Origin: Epiperipatus broadwayi
Lineage: Eukaryota; Onychophora; Udeonychophora; Euonychophora; Peripatidae
DNA: 64,000 nucleotides
Assembly (NCBI GenBank): GCA_028023455.1
Contig: JAQFVV010006711.1
Span: 188,001 to 252,000, forward strand
Reading direction: 5' to 3'
Shown one piece after another: positions 1 through 11,594 of the stretch. Positions within the stretch are counted from its first letter, which is position 1. Each line of letters begins with the position of its first letter. A program made the position numbers and the translations under genes. The notes below the pieces were generated by a model. It had not been told where the DNA came from, searched no databases, and saw nothing but the letters and a program-made list of their open reading frames with translations.

Positions 1-287
1 TGTTATTGCAAGTATGTTATTTTATTTGCATTATAAATTTTATAGGGTGACCATGTATGTATTCACATCACATAATGAGACAAATTACATTGAAACACGC
101 CTAAACGTCATGCTGGATTATAAACTCACTGTAACATATATATATGTATGTGTTTGTTCAAAGTTTCATATTTATCTACTATTTTGCCATATTTCGTTTA
201 TTAATAAATGGTTCTAAAATACACAAAATTATAAAAAAACAATTAATATATTTTCTTATCATAATCAAATATTTTTATAAAATAAAT

Positions 288-674
288 TTAATGAGATCCT
301 TGTGCTTGTTTCGAAGAATATAATTTTTTGCAATTTGGTTCAAAAGATGCGTTCAATCTGTTTCGATACTTATTTTTTAAAAAAATATATGAAGCAAAAG
401 CTCTTTCTACTAATTCCGTACTAGTAAACGGTAATAATAATTTAAGAGCTTTCTCAGAAAGTTGTTCATATTGTTTAATGTTTAACCAAAAATTAATTAG
501 ATTGTGTCGTTTGAATTCTACTTGTAAAGTTCTGTCACATGATAATTCTATTAAATTTTCTTTATCCTTTATTGATAATGATGTAGTTTTTTCTAAATTT
601 TCTTCATAGAAGGGGTTTGAAATCCAATTATCATTTGTGTTTTCGGGTTTTGGAAAATATTCCATGAAAGACAT
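288..674 (-). pseudogene. hAT transposase C-terminal fragment (ZBED5/FAM200-like)
   Basis: A 128-codon open frame encodes the C-terminal dimerisation region of a hAT-superfamily transposase. Visible motifs are NFWLNIKQYEQLSEKALKLL at about residues 61-80, then LLPFTSTELVERAFASY and LKNKYRNRLNA, and a terminal SSKQAQGSH that matches the usual end of ZBED5/GTF2IRD2-like hAT proteins. The zinc finger, the catalytic region with its DES motif and the rest of the roughly 600-residue protein are absent. The frame begins about 360 bp from a hAT terminal repeat at 1014-1034, so most of the gene was lost by internal deletion. The first methionine is simply the first in the open frame and need not be a real start. 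No host function is suggested; a host-domesticated ZBED gene is less likely because the fragment lies beside its own transposon end. Confidence 0.82.
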
Positions 675-1013
675 TTTTTTTTAATCCTGTTAAATGTGCT
701 ATTATATTTTTTTGTATATATTGAGACAGACTAACCTTATTTTCAAACAAAAAAATATGTAGAGTTTCGAATACTTCTGGTTGACTGTTTCTAAAAATCT
801 AATTTCTTAATTATACTTTCAATTTTATCATTAACATTAAAGATCGTTATCGACTGTTCATATTAACAACTTTACTGTATAATATTATTAATTAAAATAA
901 TTTTTATGAATTATAGGAAAAAACATTTCTATGATATTTTTATGATTTAATTTTTTTATTTTTATGTCCGCCATTATTGATTATTTTTCGTGTACCACCA
1001 ACCAGCAACACGT

Positions 1014-1034
1014 ACCACAGGTTGGGAAACACTG
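1014..1034. repeat. hAT terminal inverted repeat (right end)
   Basis: Read on the minus strand this begins CAGTGTTTCCCAACCTG, a common hAT terminal repeat start, followed by GTGGTACGTG. It marks the 5' end of the element carrying the minus-strand transposase fragment at 288-674. The matching left end is not visible and may lie before the window or be deleted. Confidence 0.65.
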
Positions 1035-1832
1035 ATTTAATGTATGTAAATCTTTTATTAAATTTAACATAGTTAAATTCCTATTTAACAGCTAACATGA
1101 AAAGAAATAATTTATGTAAAATCATTGATATATTGTGAATTTAAGATTTGATGAAGGCGTCTAGTCATTTGAAATATTGGAAAAAGGAAATAATATCTTT
1201 AAAAATATACAGTAAGGAAATTAATGTACTATTTAATTTTAATTTCCTGTCATTATTATGATTAGTATTTATAGAATTGGGTGACCACAAATACAGTAAT
1301 CCTTTTACATACTATGCAGATGATAATATCATCAAAATAAAATTTACCTATATTTCATTCATAATAACAAATTATTATTTTTCTCTATAATGACTAACAA
1401 TTTCAAATGTTATGTGAAATTGTAGTAAAATTTTAATATAAACTTTAGGATAACCAAAAATCAAAATAAATATTGATATAAAATTGAATCCTGTTGGATC
1501 AAAAACTAAAGATAAAACATTAATTCATTTTAATAATTTATATAGAAGAAATAATGATTTACTTTTATATAGTTAATATTTTTTAATTAGTACTTTAATC
1601 ATAAAGTAACTAAATTTCATTGTTATAAATAAACATTTCATTTACAATTATAATTATGCCTTGTTTATAAGAAAAAGATCTTAAAAGTGTCAAATCAATA
1701 TTGCATCATTGCATTTGCAAGTTAAGTGAAAAGAAACTTTTTTATTATCCTACCAACAAATTAAATATTTATATTTTGACTAGGCACCAATTATGCATCA
1801 CGCTTTTATTTTCTTATAAAATTACTAATATA
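1035..1832. other. AT-rich DNA, no gene seen
   Basis: About 800 bases of AT-rich sequence with stops in all frames. No repeat or motif was recognised. Confidence 0.6.
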
Positions 1833-1924
1833 ACTATTAGAGGGGATTTGGACCCAGACTTTCAAGCTCCCTTTAATCATCAGCTCCATTTTATACAACC
1901 ATTATACATGACCACATCTGAAAA

Positions 1925-1996
1925 AGTTAATGATTCTCCAGTATATATATATTTCATGCTGAAACAGCACTCATCAGTTGGTCTGGATCATCATCT
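1925..1996 (-). ncRNA. Hammerhead ribozyme motif, type I (family A, left arm)
   Basis: On the minus strand the core CTGATGA lies at 1971-1977. It is followed by a 5-bp stem II (GTGCT/AGCAT, loop GTTTC), then GAAA at 1955-1952. Stem III is an AT-only hairpin (ATAT/ATAT) ending in H17 = A. The open stem I is formed by AGATGATGATCC plus CCAA on one side and CTGG plus AGAATCATT on the other. All core bases are present. Stem I pairing is weaker than in the 59.1 kb copy. Assigned by hand folding only. Confidence 0.6.
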
Positions 1997-2267
1997 CCCA
2001 CACATATTATATTCAGTGCTCAGTTTATATTGATAGCAAATCTTCAAACTTTAATGAACAGGCTTCAATTCCCTCCACCCTTCAGCCATTCATATCATTG
2101 AAAATCTGATGATGGTGTGTTCTACGCCTTTGTTTGCCAATTTTGTTGTCGTACCCATGTTGACTGTACATTATTCTGACCCCTCATATGTAGGACCTTA
2201 AGTCTATTTAAATACACAGAAGAGGGAATAAATAAAGCTCAATATGTAATATTTAAATACAAGTATA

Positions 2268-2909
2268 GTAATTTAAATTGCGCTTTATGCAAAAAAGTGA
2301 AGCTTGTCTAAAATATTATTAAACAGTTATATGGCTAAGCGCTTTCAGAGAACTCAAGTCTCCATATTCATAGCCTACTTTAATTGAAGTTTAGTGGTGA
2401 TTTATGCAAAATTTATGCAAAGTTTTCTTTTATAAAGACCATTTTCTGGAGATTGCAAAGCACGATTCTTTTTGGTTTATTGCACAGTTGTCATTTGCAA
2501 TAAAGCATGCCTCCTTAATCTTTCATTTCATATCATTACATTCAGTGCATAGTGCCCTTGCCATAATGGGTTCAAACACATGGCCTGGTGTTTTTTGGTG
2601 CTCGAACCCACTATGGCAAGGACACTATGCACTGAATGTAATGATATGAAACGAAAGATTAAGGAGGCATGCTTTATTGCAAATGACAACTGTGCAATAA
2701 ACTGAAAAGAATCGTGCTTTGCAATCTCCAGAAAATGGTCTTTATAAAAGAAAACTTTGCATAAATTTTGCATAAATCACCTCTAAACTTCAATTAAAGT
2801 AGGCTATGAATATGGAGACTTAAGTTCTCTGAAAGCGCTTAGCCATATAACTCTTTAATAATATTTTAGACAAGCTTCACTTTTTTGCATAAAGCACAAT
2901 TTAAATTAC
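2268..2909. repeat. 642-bp near-perfect hairpin (312-bp arms)
   Basis: Arms 2268-2579 and 2598-2909 are the same length to the base, nearly identical, and separated by an 18-bp spacer at 2580-2597. Both arms therefore encode the same roughly 81-codon open frame in mirrored orientation, which is a by-product of the symmetry and not evidence of a gene. The ends read gtaatttaaattg and its complement. It could be a fold-back or hairpin MITE inserted in family A, or a templated inverted duplication. No transposase is encoded. Confidence 0.85.
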
Positions 2910-2978
2910 TTACTACTCAAAAGTGAAGTAGAAAACTAGTATTTTAATACAAGTATAGGGTATATATTTTAAACTAGA

Positions 2979-3112
2979 TGTAATTAGAGGTTATTTGAGC
3001 CCAAACTTTGAAACTCTCTTTATCATCTGCTCCATCTTATACAACCAATACACATGACCACAGATGCAGTGGATGATTAAAAGGAGCTTGAAAGTCTGGG
3101 TTCAAATCCCAT
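2979..3112. repeat. Short deletion derivative of family A
   Basis: This begins with tgtaattagaggttattt and ends with gaaagtctgggttcaaatcc, the two inverted ends of family A joined with almost no interior. It has the same organisation as the 92-bp element at 6860-6951. It lacks the ribozyme core. Confidence 0.6.
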
Positions 3113-3399
3113 CATACTTGTATTTTAATATTACATATTCAGCCTTATTCGGACCATCCTTTGTCTATGTTTTTAAATGGGCTTAAGTTTCTATATATGA
3201 AAGATCAGAATGATTTACGGTGAACATGGGTATGATAACAAAAATTGGCAAACAAGGGTATTGAACACACCATCATCAGATTTTCAATGATACGGATGGC
3301 TGAAGAGTTGGAGAGTGAAGAGTATTGAAGCCTGTCCATTAAAGTTTGATGATTTACTATCTAAATATAAACCAAGCACTGATTATATACATGTGTGGG

Positions 3400-3472
3400 A
3401 GATGATGATTCAGACCAACTGTTGAATGCTGTTTCAGCACAAAATATGTATATATTGAAAATCATTTATCTT
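3400..3472 (+). ncRNA. Degenerate hammerhead motif (family A, right arm)
   Basis: Homologous to the motif at 59102-59171, but the core reads CTGTTGA (3419-3425) in place of CTGATGA and the GAAA box reads AAAA (3441-3444). Stem II (ATGCT/AGCAC) and the AT stem III survive. With two core substitutions it is unlikely to cleave. Confidence 0.55.
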
Positions 3473-3566
3473 TTTCACATGTATGTGGTCATATGTATTG
3501 GTTGTATAAGATAAAATGGATGATTAAGGGAGCTTGAAATTCTGGATTTATATCCCCTCTAATTAC

Positions 3567-3995
3567 ATTTAGCTTAAAGTACATATACGCCTGGGTCTCT
3601 TTTTACGCGGACTTATTTAACACGATTTTGAAGTTATGCGATTCATGCTTCACTGGAAGTCGAACTCCGATAATGCGATATTATTTTAAATAATAAATTT
3701 CGCATATATTGAAAGTAATAGCATATTATTGGAATTCGACTTTCATCTTAGTAATTTCAATATTTTCAGTGCTTTGTAATAGTAAGATTTTATGCAATAA
3801 TGAAATTAAAATCATGATTTCCACATTTTATGTATACACACATTAAATTTTACAAGATTATAATGTAAATTTGTTTAAACATTGTGCGAGTTAATTTTGC
3901 ATTTTAAATCACATTCTGTTTTTGCTTTTTAAAAAAGAACGTAATCAATTATTAATCATTTAGTGTCCGCAAGTTTATTTTTAAAAGGTGAGTAA
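3567..3995. other. Unannotated AT-rich DNA
   Basis: Nothing recognised. The stretch at 3590-3700 is somewhat richer in CpG than its neighbours, but no open frame or repeat partner was seen. Confidence 0.5.
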
Positions 3996-4199
3996 TAGCA
4001 GTGGGCACAATTAAATTTGACAATTAAAAATTAAAATCTGATTTTTAATTGTAATTAACAATTTAAAAATTACTTACGGTGACTTGAAATTAATGTGATG
4101 TAAAACGAAATTTGATTTTTAAACGGAATTGAAAATTAAAGACAAAAATAAGAATTTAATTTTTAGTTGTTAGTTTTAATTAAATTTTTCCCAGCAGTG
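3996..4199. mobile_element. Candidate hAT-type MITE (204 bp)
   Basis: The element is bounded by an 8-bp near-duplication: gtgagtaa at 3988-3995 and gtgaataa at 4200-4207. Left end: tagcagtgggcac. Right end on the minus strand: cactgctgggaa. These ends match imperfectly but resemble hAT termini. The interior is AT-rich and non-coding. The terminal repeats are degenerate, so the call is tentative. Confidence 0.45.
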
Positions 4200-4207
4200 G
4201 TGAATAA

Positions 4208-6859
4208 ATGTCTTTTTATTATCATAAGTCTAAGTTCATAACCAAGTAATAAAATCATAGTCTCAAAGATTAATTACTAATTACGTTGTCAACAGAAAAC
4301 CATTAACACAATATGAGAGTGAACTTGGTGCTAGTTGTATTTTCTCTTGTGAAGAATCTATTTTTTACCAGTTTGCAAACGAAACTGTTTATCAGCAAAT
4401 GGCGATAATGATTAACACATGTATAAAAAAATGTAAATTACTGTACTGTAAATTATGCATAAAAATATATTATTTTGAATAAAATTAAATATTATAGTTA
4501 AAAAAAGTTTGTCTTCTATCAATTTTTTTCAAATTTGAAATTTTTTATTAGTCATATTTTATTTCCTTATTTTTTTTTTGCGCGAATTTTAAAGTAAATT
4601 TTACATTGGTGCTTTGCTTTTATGTGAGTTTTGAACAATCACAGTCCGTATCCCCCCTTTTTCAAGGTAAGTTACGTCTATTTTTGCGCGATTTCATTTG
4701 CGCATGTTTTCTGAGGAACCTATCTATCGCGTAAAACGAGACCCAGGTGTACTATACTTGTATTTAAATTTAATAAAAGTATTATAAATTAACAAAAAGA
4801 GAAGGAAATAAATTATGAATTATAATATTTATCAGTTTAGTTAAATCATTGTTCATACATACCTTTGCACAGGCAATGTCTAACCTAAAATATCCTTTTT
4901 TGGACTAAATTTATATGTAACATAAGTTTAATTATTACAGAATTAACCTTTTATATTTTACTTTTATAGAAAATTAGATAACTGATATTTTTTTTATTAA
5001 GGGTTTTATAATATATAATAATTTGAAAATCTGTTTCATTTTCATATGCCCTAATAAATTTCTAACTAAAAAACTATTAAAAATACTCATATTCACAGTT
5101 TTATACTGATTCTGAAAACAAAATAGTACATGACAAATAAAAGTTGATTTTAAGTAGAATTAATTATGATTTTCATTAATTAGCTAGATGATGATTATAT
5201 TGATAGAAACCTTCAAGAAGATAATTTAAGATAATCTGGAACAAAGAAAATAAACTCATACTCCCCCTTTCCTCCAATCAAGGTTTTTCAATAAGTTTTA
5301 TCTTTTGAGCTTGGATTATAGCAGAAGATATTATATCCTATTTATTTTATTGACAGAAACTTCCAAGAGAATATATCAAAGAAGAATGGATAATTTATTT
5401 ATGTAGAGTCCCTTTAAGACGACCAATATAATTTTATCTGTAGAAAGCAGACAAGTTTTCAGCTCATTATGTATAATATTATTAGTTCATATGCATTAAA
5501 TTAGATAGTAATAAGGAAGGAACCCCATAATGATCACAGTAATAAGAAAGGAACCCCATAATGATCACAGAAGAGGTAAAATAATTATTTATTATTTAAG
5601 TAGTAAAGGAAAATGATAATTGCATAGGAAAAACAAACAAATAAAGTAAATATAATTAGAAGTAAAGAGTAAGAAAATCTTAACAATAGTAAAATAAATA
5701 GCCTAAAAGATATCTAGAGATATAGGCAAGAGGGGGAAAAGAGTGACTTCAGGTGCTTTCTTTTTCTTTAGTAGTGGTTTAATGTAGACCAATTATTAAG
5801 AGTCCATAATAATTGAGATTACTGAAATAAAAAGGATGCCTTGGAAAATTTAATTAGATAGTAACTCAAACTGAAAAAGATTTCAGATAATTGGAAGCCA
5901 TGTTATGAATAAGTAAATAACCACTCACTCTTTGAAAACAGTGAACAGACTTATTCTAAGGTATTAGATTTGTCTGTTGTTGCATTAGAAATAAGGGAAT
6001 AATGAATAAAGATTTTGATCTCCAAGGGATAAATCAGATAACTCAAACTGAAATTAAATCTTCACACACTTGTCTGGAATTAAGAAGGTTAATATTAAAT
6101 TTTTTAATAATATTTTTGGTCTGGGGAAATTCTACTTCAAATTCTTGATTTTATTACAGCATAATTCCAAATTTTTAAAGAAGTCTGAATCCTATTTTCA
6201 GTATAACTTTCAAAAGCGATTTTCTATATTGATTATTATAATTGCTATTCACAATTTTATAATAATCATAGCAAAAAACAAACATGCTTGCAAATATCAC
6301 AAAATAATATATATGTTTTTTAATGTGAATAATTTTGCCTAAAAGGTATTATACTTACTTGAGAAAACAGTATTAAAAAAAAGAAAAGAAAAGGAAATTC
6401 ATGTCAATGTATTGTCATGTATAACATGGCAATGTTAACATGAATAGTTTTGGGAATGAGTTTTTTTCTAGTTTTAAATATTATAAATAGACTTTTTTAA
6501 AGATTTATTTACAACTTTTAACAGATCAAACAAGTTTTAATTTCAACTTTTAATAGATAGACTGAAAATTATATTGTAATCTACTTATATATCTTAATCG
6601 ATTGAGGACAGTTTTCATAAACTGTGGGACATAGCATTAAATTTTTTTGTAAGTTGTCTCTATTGATAAACTAATCTTCAGTAGAAAGAGAATAATAGAG
6701 GTCACATGTACATACAAAAAGAGAATGAGATTTAAAAAGGCTCATTTTTATCTTTAGCAAATAAATGTACATAAATATTTAAAATTTCTTTATGACATTT
6801 ATCTTAAGACAATAAGATTTGAAATACAGGCATTCTTATGCTTGGAACTTAATAGTAAA
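4208..6859. other. Unannotated AT-rich DNA
   Basis: No coding region was recognised. The long open frame at 6070-6342 is lysine, isoleucine and phenylalanine rich and looks like chance AT-rich translation. One 31-bp tandem duplication occurs at 5507-5568. Confidence 0.55.
5507..5568. repeat. 31-bp tandem duplication
   Basis: Two copies of a unit starting agtaataaggaaggaacccc (5507-5537 and 5538-5568) that differ at one base. Confidence 0.85.
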
Positions 6860-6951
6860 TATAGGGGATTTGAACTCAGACTTTCAAATAGTAGTATGAG
6901 ATAGTGTGGATAGTTGAAGGTTGTTTGAAAGTCTGAGTTCAAATCCCCTAT
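6860..6951. mobile_element. 92-bp palindromic MITE of family A ends
   Basis: Perfect 29-bp inverted repeats at 6860-6888 and 6923-6951 begin tataggggatttgaactcag and flank a 34-bp spacer. The sequence is the terminal repeat of family A without its interior or ribozyme, so it is a minimal deletion derivative. Confidence 0.8.
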
Positions 6952-8885
6952 ACTTATGTCAATAATTAAAAGATATTAAGGATCTGTCATATCTTTCAAA
7001 GGGTTGTCTTGATTATTATATTAAACTCTTATTTTTATAGCAACATTGAAGCTAATCGATGTTAATTTTTAGTTATCAAGCAAAGGAAGTACATTAGGTA
7101 TATTTGCATTATATAATTTATGAGAGAATATATATGTATAGATTCACTTGTCAATGACATTATCAAAGATAACAAACATGAAAATGCTTTCGTTATTTTA
7201 AATATTTTTATTATATTTAATATGTTTTATCATTATTATTTTTTCTCTGTCTTTAAATGTTGACATTTCTGTCTAATAAACTTTGTTTATTAAATGAACA
7301 AATATCTGGGGATTTACCAATTAAATCACATGATATTAGTTTTGCAATTTAAATATTGTTTCACTAATTAAACAAATGTCATTTCTGTTCATTCTAGGAA
7401 AAATTAGAGATTAAGAGAGAATAAAGCAAAATATTATTTCATTATAGTATAAAATTAGCAGGATTTTAATGTTATTAAAACAAAGATATTGTATTATTAT
7501 CGAATTATTCTTGGATTTTTTATTAATACTTTTCTTTAATCATTATTATAGTGATAATAATAGATACAATGTCAACAATATCTTATTCAAAATAGAAATT
7601 CTTTTGCTTTCATCAACCTATATTAAGTATTTGATTAACATAATAAAAAATATGTTGGCTGATAAAGTATATAAGGATGGCAGATTTATTCTAAAATTTA
7701 CTGATTTTTTAAAAAAAATATTAAGTGTTAATTACAACATGGATAATATGCAAGATAATTTACTGTGATAATTTGGTATTTAATAAAAATTATCTTTTTT
7801 AAAAAAAAAGACTTTTAAGAATTCGATGGATAGCAAGGCATGTATATTTGATCAAATCAAACTGAATTCTTGTTTGAAACACAGCCATATTCAAATTGTA
7901 GTGTGATATAGGTCATTCTTGAGAAATGCTATTTATATATTTCCTAATACTATGCCAATAATTTTAGTTTTGTAATATGTTTTTATTACTATATATTTTT
8001 TGTCATTAGTCTTTTTTATTATTATTAAAATAAAAGTATTTAATTTTGAAAATTATATGCCAAAAAAAAAAAAAAAAATTGATGAGAGATGTATTAGTTA
8101 TCTTCTTAATTCATTATTATTTAATTAACATCTATAATTAAATTAATCATCATTATTTTTTACCTATTCTCTCTTTTTGTTTTACTTTTACTGTTTTTGG
8201 TCACTTTACCATGAACCTATCATGTTGTCTATTATCTCTTTAGTAAGAGAGACAATAGGATTGTATATTTGCTGCATAATCAGATCTCCTTCCTTTATTA
8301 TTATTATTTTTTTTTTCTAATTTTTTTATTTCTTGTCCCCACCCCTTCTTTATTGTGGAATTAGAAGAGTTATTAATAATTTGAGTGATAACTGAAACAC
8401 ACAGGCTTATTATGACAACTAATGATGCTAATGATGATTTTCAAAAAATATTCCATGATTTTTTAATAGTAGCTATAATTTTATAATTATTTTAGTATTT
8501 ATAAACAAATATAAAATGCAAAATTTTATAATTAAAAATTGTTTTTGATTTTGTATAATTTTTAAAATTTCTGGTATTATCTAAATAATATGAAGGACTA
8601 AAAAGTCTTACAACATGTTATAAATAAAAGCACATAATTTGATTACAGGTATTACACTTACAATAAAATATTCCTAAGATAGTTAAAGATTGATTTGTAT
8701 TTTTGATTAATTGTGAATGAAAAAAATACATATGTATAATTTTATTAAGACAATAAAGCCAGTTATTCAAGGCTTTAATAGGTTTATAAATTTAAATGAT
8801 AACAATTAACTCTTCAGCTATCACCAATCTCAATCTGTAGTCAAAGCACCCTTCTTAAACCATAAAGGCATGTAAATGTAGTTTA
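6952..8885. other. Unannotated AT-rich DNA
   Basis: Contains homopolymer A/T runs and no convincing coding sequence. The 99-codon open frame at 7469-7768 has a strongly AT-biased composition and no recognised motif. Confidence 0.55.
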
Positions 8886-8889
8886 GAAA

Positions 8890-8965
8890 GCCCTCATGGT
8901 ACAGAGGTAGAGCATCTGCCCATCATGCTTACAATTTGAAGTAGAAGTTGAACAGAGTGAATTCT
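8890..8965 (+). repeat. tRNA-derived SINE-like fragment
   Basis: The segment gccctcatggtacagaggta followed by gagcatctgcc resembles a tRNA 5' half with an A box. A degenerate B-box-like stretch (agaagttgaacag) follows about 45 bases later. It cannot form a proper cloverleaf and is not a functional tRNA. Confidence 0.4.
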
Positions 8966-9911
8966 TTTTAAGAGGTTTAGGTTCTTTCAGGTTGTTGCCT
9001 ATAGCCAATTTACTAACAATCCATTATTGATTAGAAAATGATTATGTAGTTATTCTTGACTAGAAAGTAAAAACACATGAAAAACATGGAAAAATACTCA
9101 AATCCTTCCATCCAACATTTGGCAAATTTGGTGAGTATTCTTCATTGACCCTCTATGAGGTCTATTGCAGAAGCTCTTACTCTGTAATGGGCTATTTGTA
9201 ATTTACAGTACTGCATTTTACTAATTTTTTTTTTTCAAATTTATTATTGATAACATACATACGGTTTATTATTGATTATATGATTGCATTAAAAAAAAAA
9301 AAACATTTCACATTTTTATTTTTTCAAAACTGCCTCACTTCTGTTCTGTGAATTTAGTTAATTGCAATTTGAATGAAGGGAATGAATTCTCAAGAATTAG
9401 ATTTATAATATATTTATAATTAATTCAAATGAATATCATGATTATTCTTATGTTTGAATTATTAATTGCCAAGAAATATTTGAGTAAACTCTTTTGCATT
9501 TCCAAACCTAGTTAAGTATTTTATTATATGTAAAACACTTTTTATAATATATATATATATTTATCATTCAAATTCATAAAATATTATTTTTGCTAAAAAC
9601 ATAAAAAAAAGTTAAAAGTGATTATTTTCATTTTTTGGCAATTTGAAAAAAAAAAAAAAATGTTGAAGTAGCCAGAGATAAGAATATTCTATTTACTAAG
9701 CTTTATACAAGCAATTAGTTCACTGACTTTCATTATGTTCAGATATTGAATTATTATTTTTGTTTTATCAAATACTGTTTCATGTGTTTTATTTCTAAAT
9801 ACAAATATATATTTTTCAAAAAACAGGGATATAAGGGAAATTTAATTAAAAGTTCAGGAGCACTATATTGGAATAATTAAAATATATTGAGGTACTTTAG
9901 TATTTTTCTTG

Positions 9912-10084
9912 CTATGACGTATTACCCCAAAGACGTACTACTCTAATTTTCCGATCTTTAAGATAACATCTCCTAGTGATTTCTGGACAATGTTAATCAC
10001 TAAAATTTTGTCCAACGATCACGTGGAGGTGTTACGTTTAAGATCGAAAGATTAGAGGAGTATGTCTTCGGGATAATACGTCAT
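9912..10084. repeat. Nested inverted repeat (about 75-bp arms)
   Basis: Left arm starting atgacgtattaccccaaaga pairs with a right arm ending gggataatacgtcat. The arms are imperfect and enclose a short spacer near 9990-10010. It overlaps the left terminal repeat of the transposon and is richer in CpG than its surroundings. It may be a MITE of its own. Confidence 0.65.
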
Positions 10085-10240
10085 ATGAAAAAAAATAATA
10101 AAGAAAACAGCCATCTGGTAGACACCAGATGCCATGTTTCTTCTCCTTTCCGAAAAAAGAAAATTACAATAATAAATAATTAGTATAAGATGTGTGTAAT
10201 AACAATAATAATAAAAAAATAATACTAAAGATTTCGGCAG

Positions 10241-10756
10241 TCATAGCAAGAATAATACTAAAGAGGACATCCGAAGACATCTAATAGTACATCTAATGGC
10301 AAGAAAAATATGAAAAAAGACATCTAATGGCAAGAAAAGTACAAAAGAAGATATCTATTAGCAAGACTAATACGAAAGAAGACATCCAATACCAAGAAAA
10401 ATATGAAAAAAGACATCTATTTAGCAGCAAGAATAATATGAAAGAAGACATCTAATAGCAAGAAAAACATGAAAGAAGACATCTAGTAGCAAGAATAATA
10501 AGAAAGAAGACATCTAATAGTAAGAAAAATATGAAAGAAACATCTATCTAATAGCAAGAAAAATACAAAAGAAACATCTATCTAATAGCAAGAAAAATAC
10601 GAAAGAAGACATCTAATAGCAAGAAAAATATGAAAAGACATTTAATAGCAAGAAAAATACGAAAGAAGACATCTATCAAATAGCAAGAAAAATACGAAAG
10701 AAGACATCTAATAGCAAGAAAAATAAGAAAGAAGATATATAATAGCAAGAATACTA
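10241..10756. repeat. 31-bp minisatellite, about 16 units
   Basis: Units such as agcaagaaaaatacgaaaga followed by agacatctaat repeat with small insertions and base changes. The first part of the unit (agcaagaaaaatac) matches the inner part of the transposon's right terminal repeat (agcaagaaaaatactaaag at 11565-11583). Confidence 0.85.
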
Positions 10757-11594
10757 AAAATCACATGCGCCAAAAGATACATAAATTAATAGTAATTTAC
10801 TAAAATTATTGTAAATTCAAATTGACTCCAAAATATTTGTAATTTTAAAATTAAAAACAATAAAAAATGCTTTTCCTGATATAGTGTGAATCTGTCATAT
10901 TGTGAAAATGGCAGATGTAAAAAATGTCTTAAGTAAAAGGAATTATATAAAATTATGAAATTAAAAGTGTAGTTTTTTTTAATGAAAATAAGAATAATTT
11001 ATAAGAAAAATGGAAAAGAAGACAACAAAACAAAAGAAGCAAAATAAAAAATAACCTAAAAAGTAGTACATAAAATGTTTTTTTTACTTTTATGAAAATT
11101 AGAACAATTTCTAAGGAAAATGTAAAAGAAGCAAGCATTAAATATATATGGAAATACGTACAACTTTGTTTAAAATAATACCACAATTATCACTACAAAA
11201 TAAAAAATAACCTGTAATGGCGACATATAAAAACGGTGGAAAATTACTATAATATCCAATCAACAGTTAAAAATTCACTCTATATAGTAATATTATGTCC
11301 ATATTAAATGTGAAATATATGAAAATATTCTCAATATGCTCAAAAAAATCACTCTGCTCATGCCGATATCAAAACTGCAAAAGAGAGAGAAATGACAAAA
11401 TTTCCCATAGGTCTCTCAACTTTTTAAATCTTGCGGGTCACCACGATCAAAAAATCACCATTCCCATGGATTAGTCATGCCAGTGTCTTTGTTGCCATGA
11501 CATCGTTTATCTAATATTCGATGAAATCTTTCCGGCAAAAAACAAGTTAAGCATAATATGTCATAGCAAGAAAAATACTAAAGTACCTATATTG

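Larger units (their letters stand above)
1833..3566. repeat. Family A palindromic element, nested copy
   Basis: The outer arms 1833-2266 and 3114-3566 are diverged inverted copies of each other. Both ends carry the motif taattagaggggat, or a close variant, followed by a block ending near gacccagactttcaag. Each arm contains one hammerhead-like motif (1925-1996 minus, 3400-3472 plus). The centre holds a 642-bp hairpin (2268-2909) and a short deletion derivative of the same family (2979-3112). The same family recurs at 47711-48229 plus 59093-59263, and its end sequence at 6860-6951. No protein is encoded. Confidence 0.75.
9890..11588. mobile_element. Non-autonomous DNA transposon with 35-bp TIRs
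   Basis: Inverted ends at 9890-9924 and 11554-11588 match at 34 of 35 positions and begin aggtactttagtatttttct. They are flanked by a direct 6-bp repeat atattg (9884-9889 and 11589-11594), a candidate target duplication. The interior has no transposase. It holds a nested inverted repeat (9912-10084), a minisatellite (10241-10756), and a non-repetitive AT-rich part near 11380-11550. A 6-bp duplication occurs in several superfamilies, so the class is not assigned. Confidence 0.7.

Noticed and set aside
286-1042. 8-bp duplication atttaatg at 286-293 and 1035-1042 as the hAT target site
   Set aside because: The left copy lies against the end of the transposase coding region with no terminal repeat beside it. 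An AT-rich 8-mer recurs easily by chance.
2095-2125. Additional hammerhead core CTGATGATGG in family A
   Set aside because: No GAAA box or closing stems follow; the real motif lies elsewhere in the same arm.
2404-2773. Two 81-codon proteins on opposite strands
   Set aside because: They are mirror images created by the hairpin arms, with no known domain.
10241-10756. CRISPR-like array
   Set aside because: Whole units vary and there is no constant repeat with unique spacers; it is a minisatellite in animal-type DNA.
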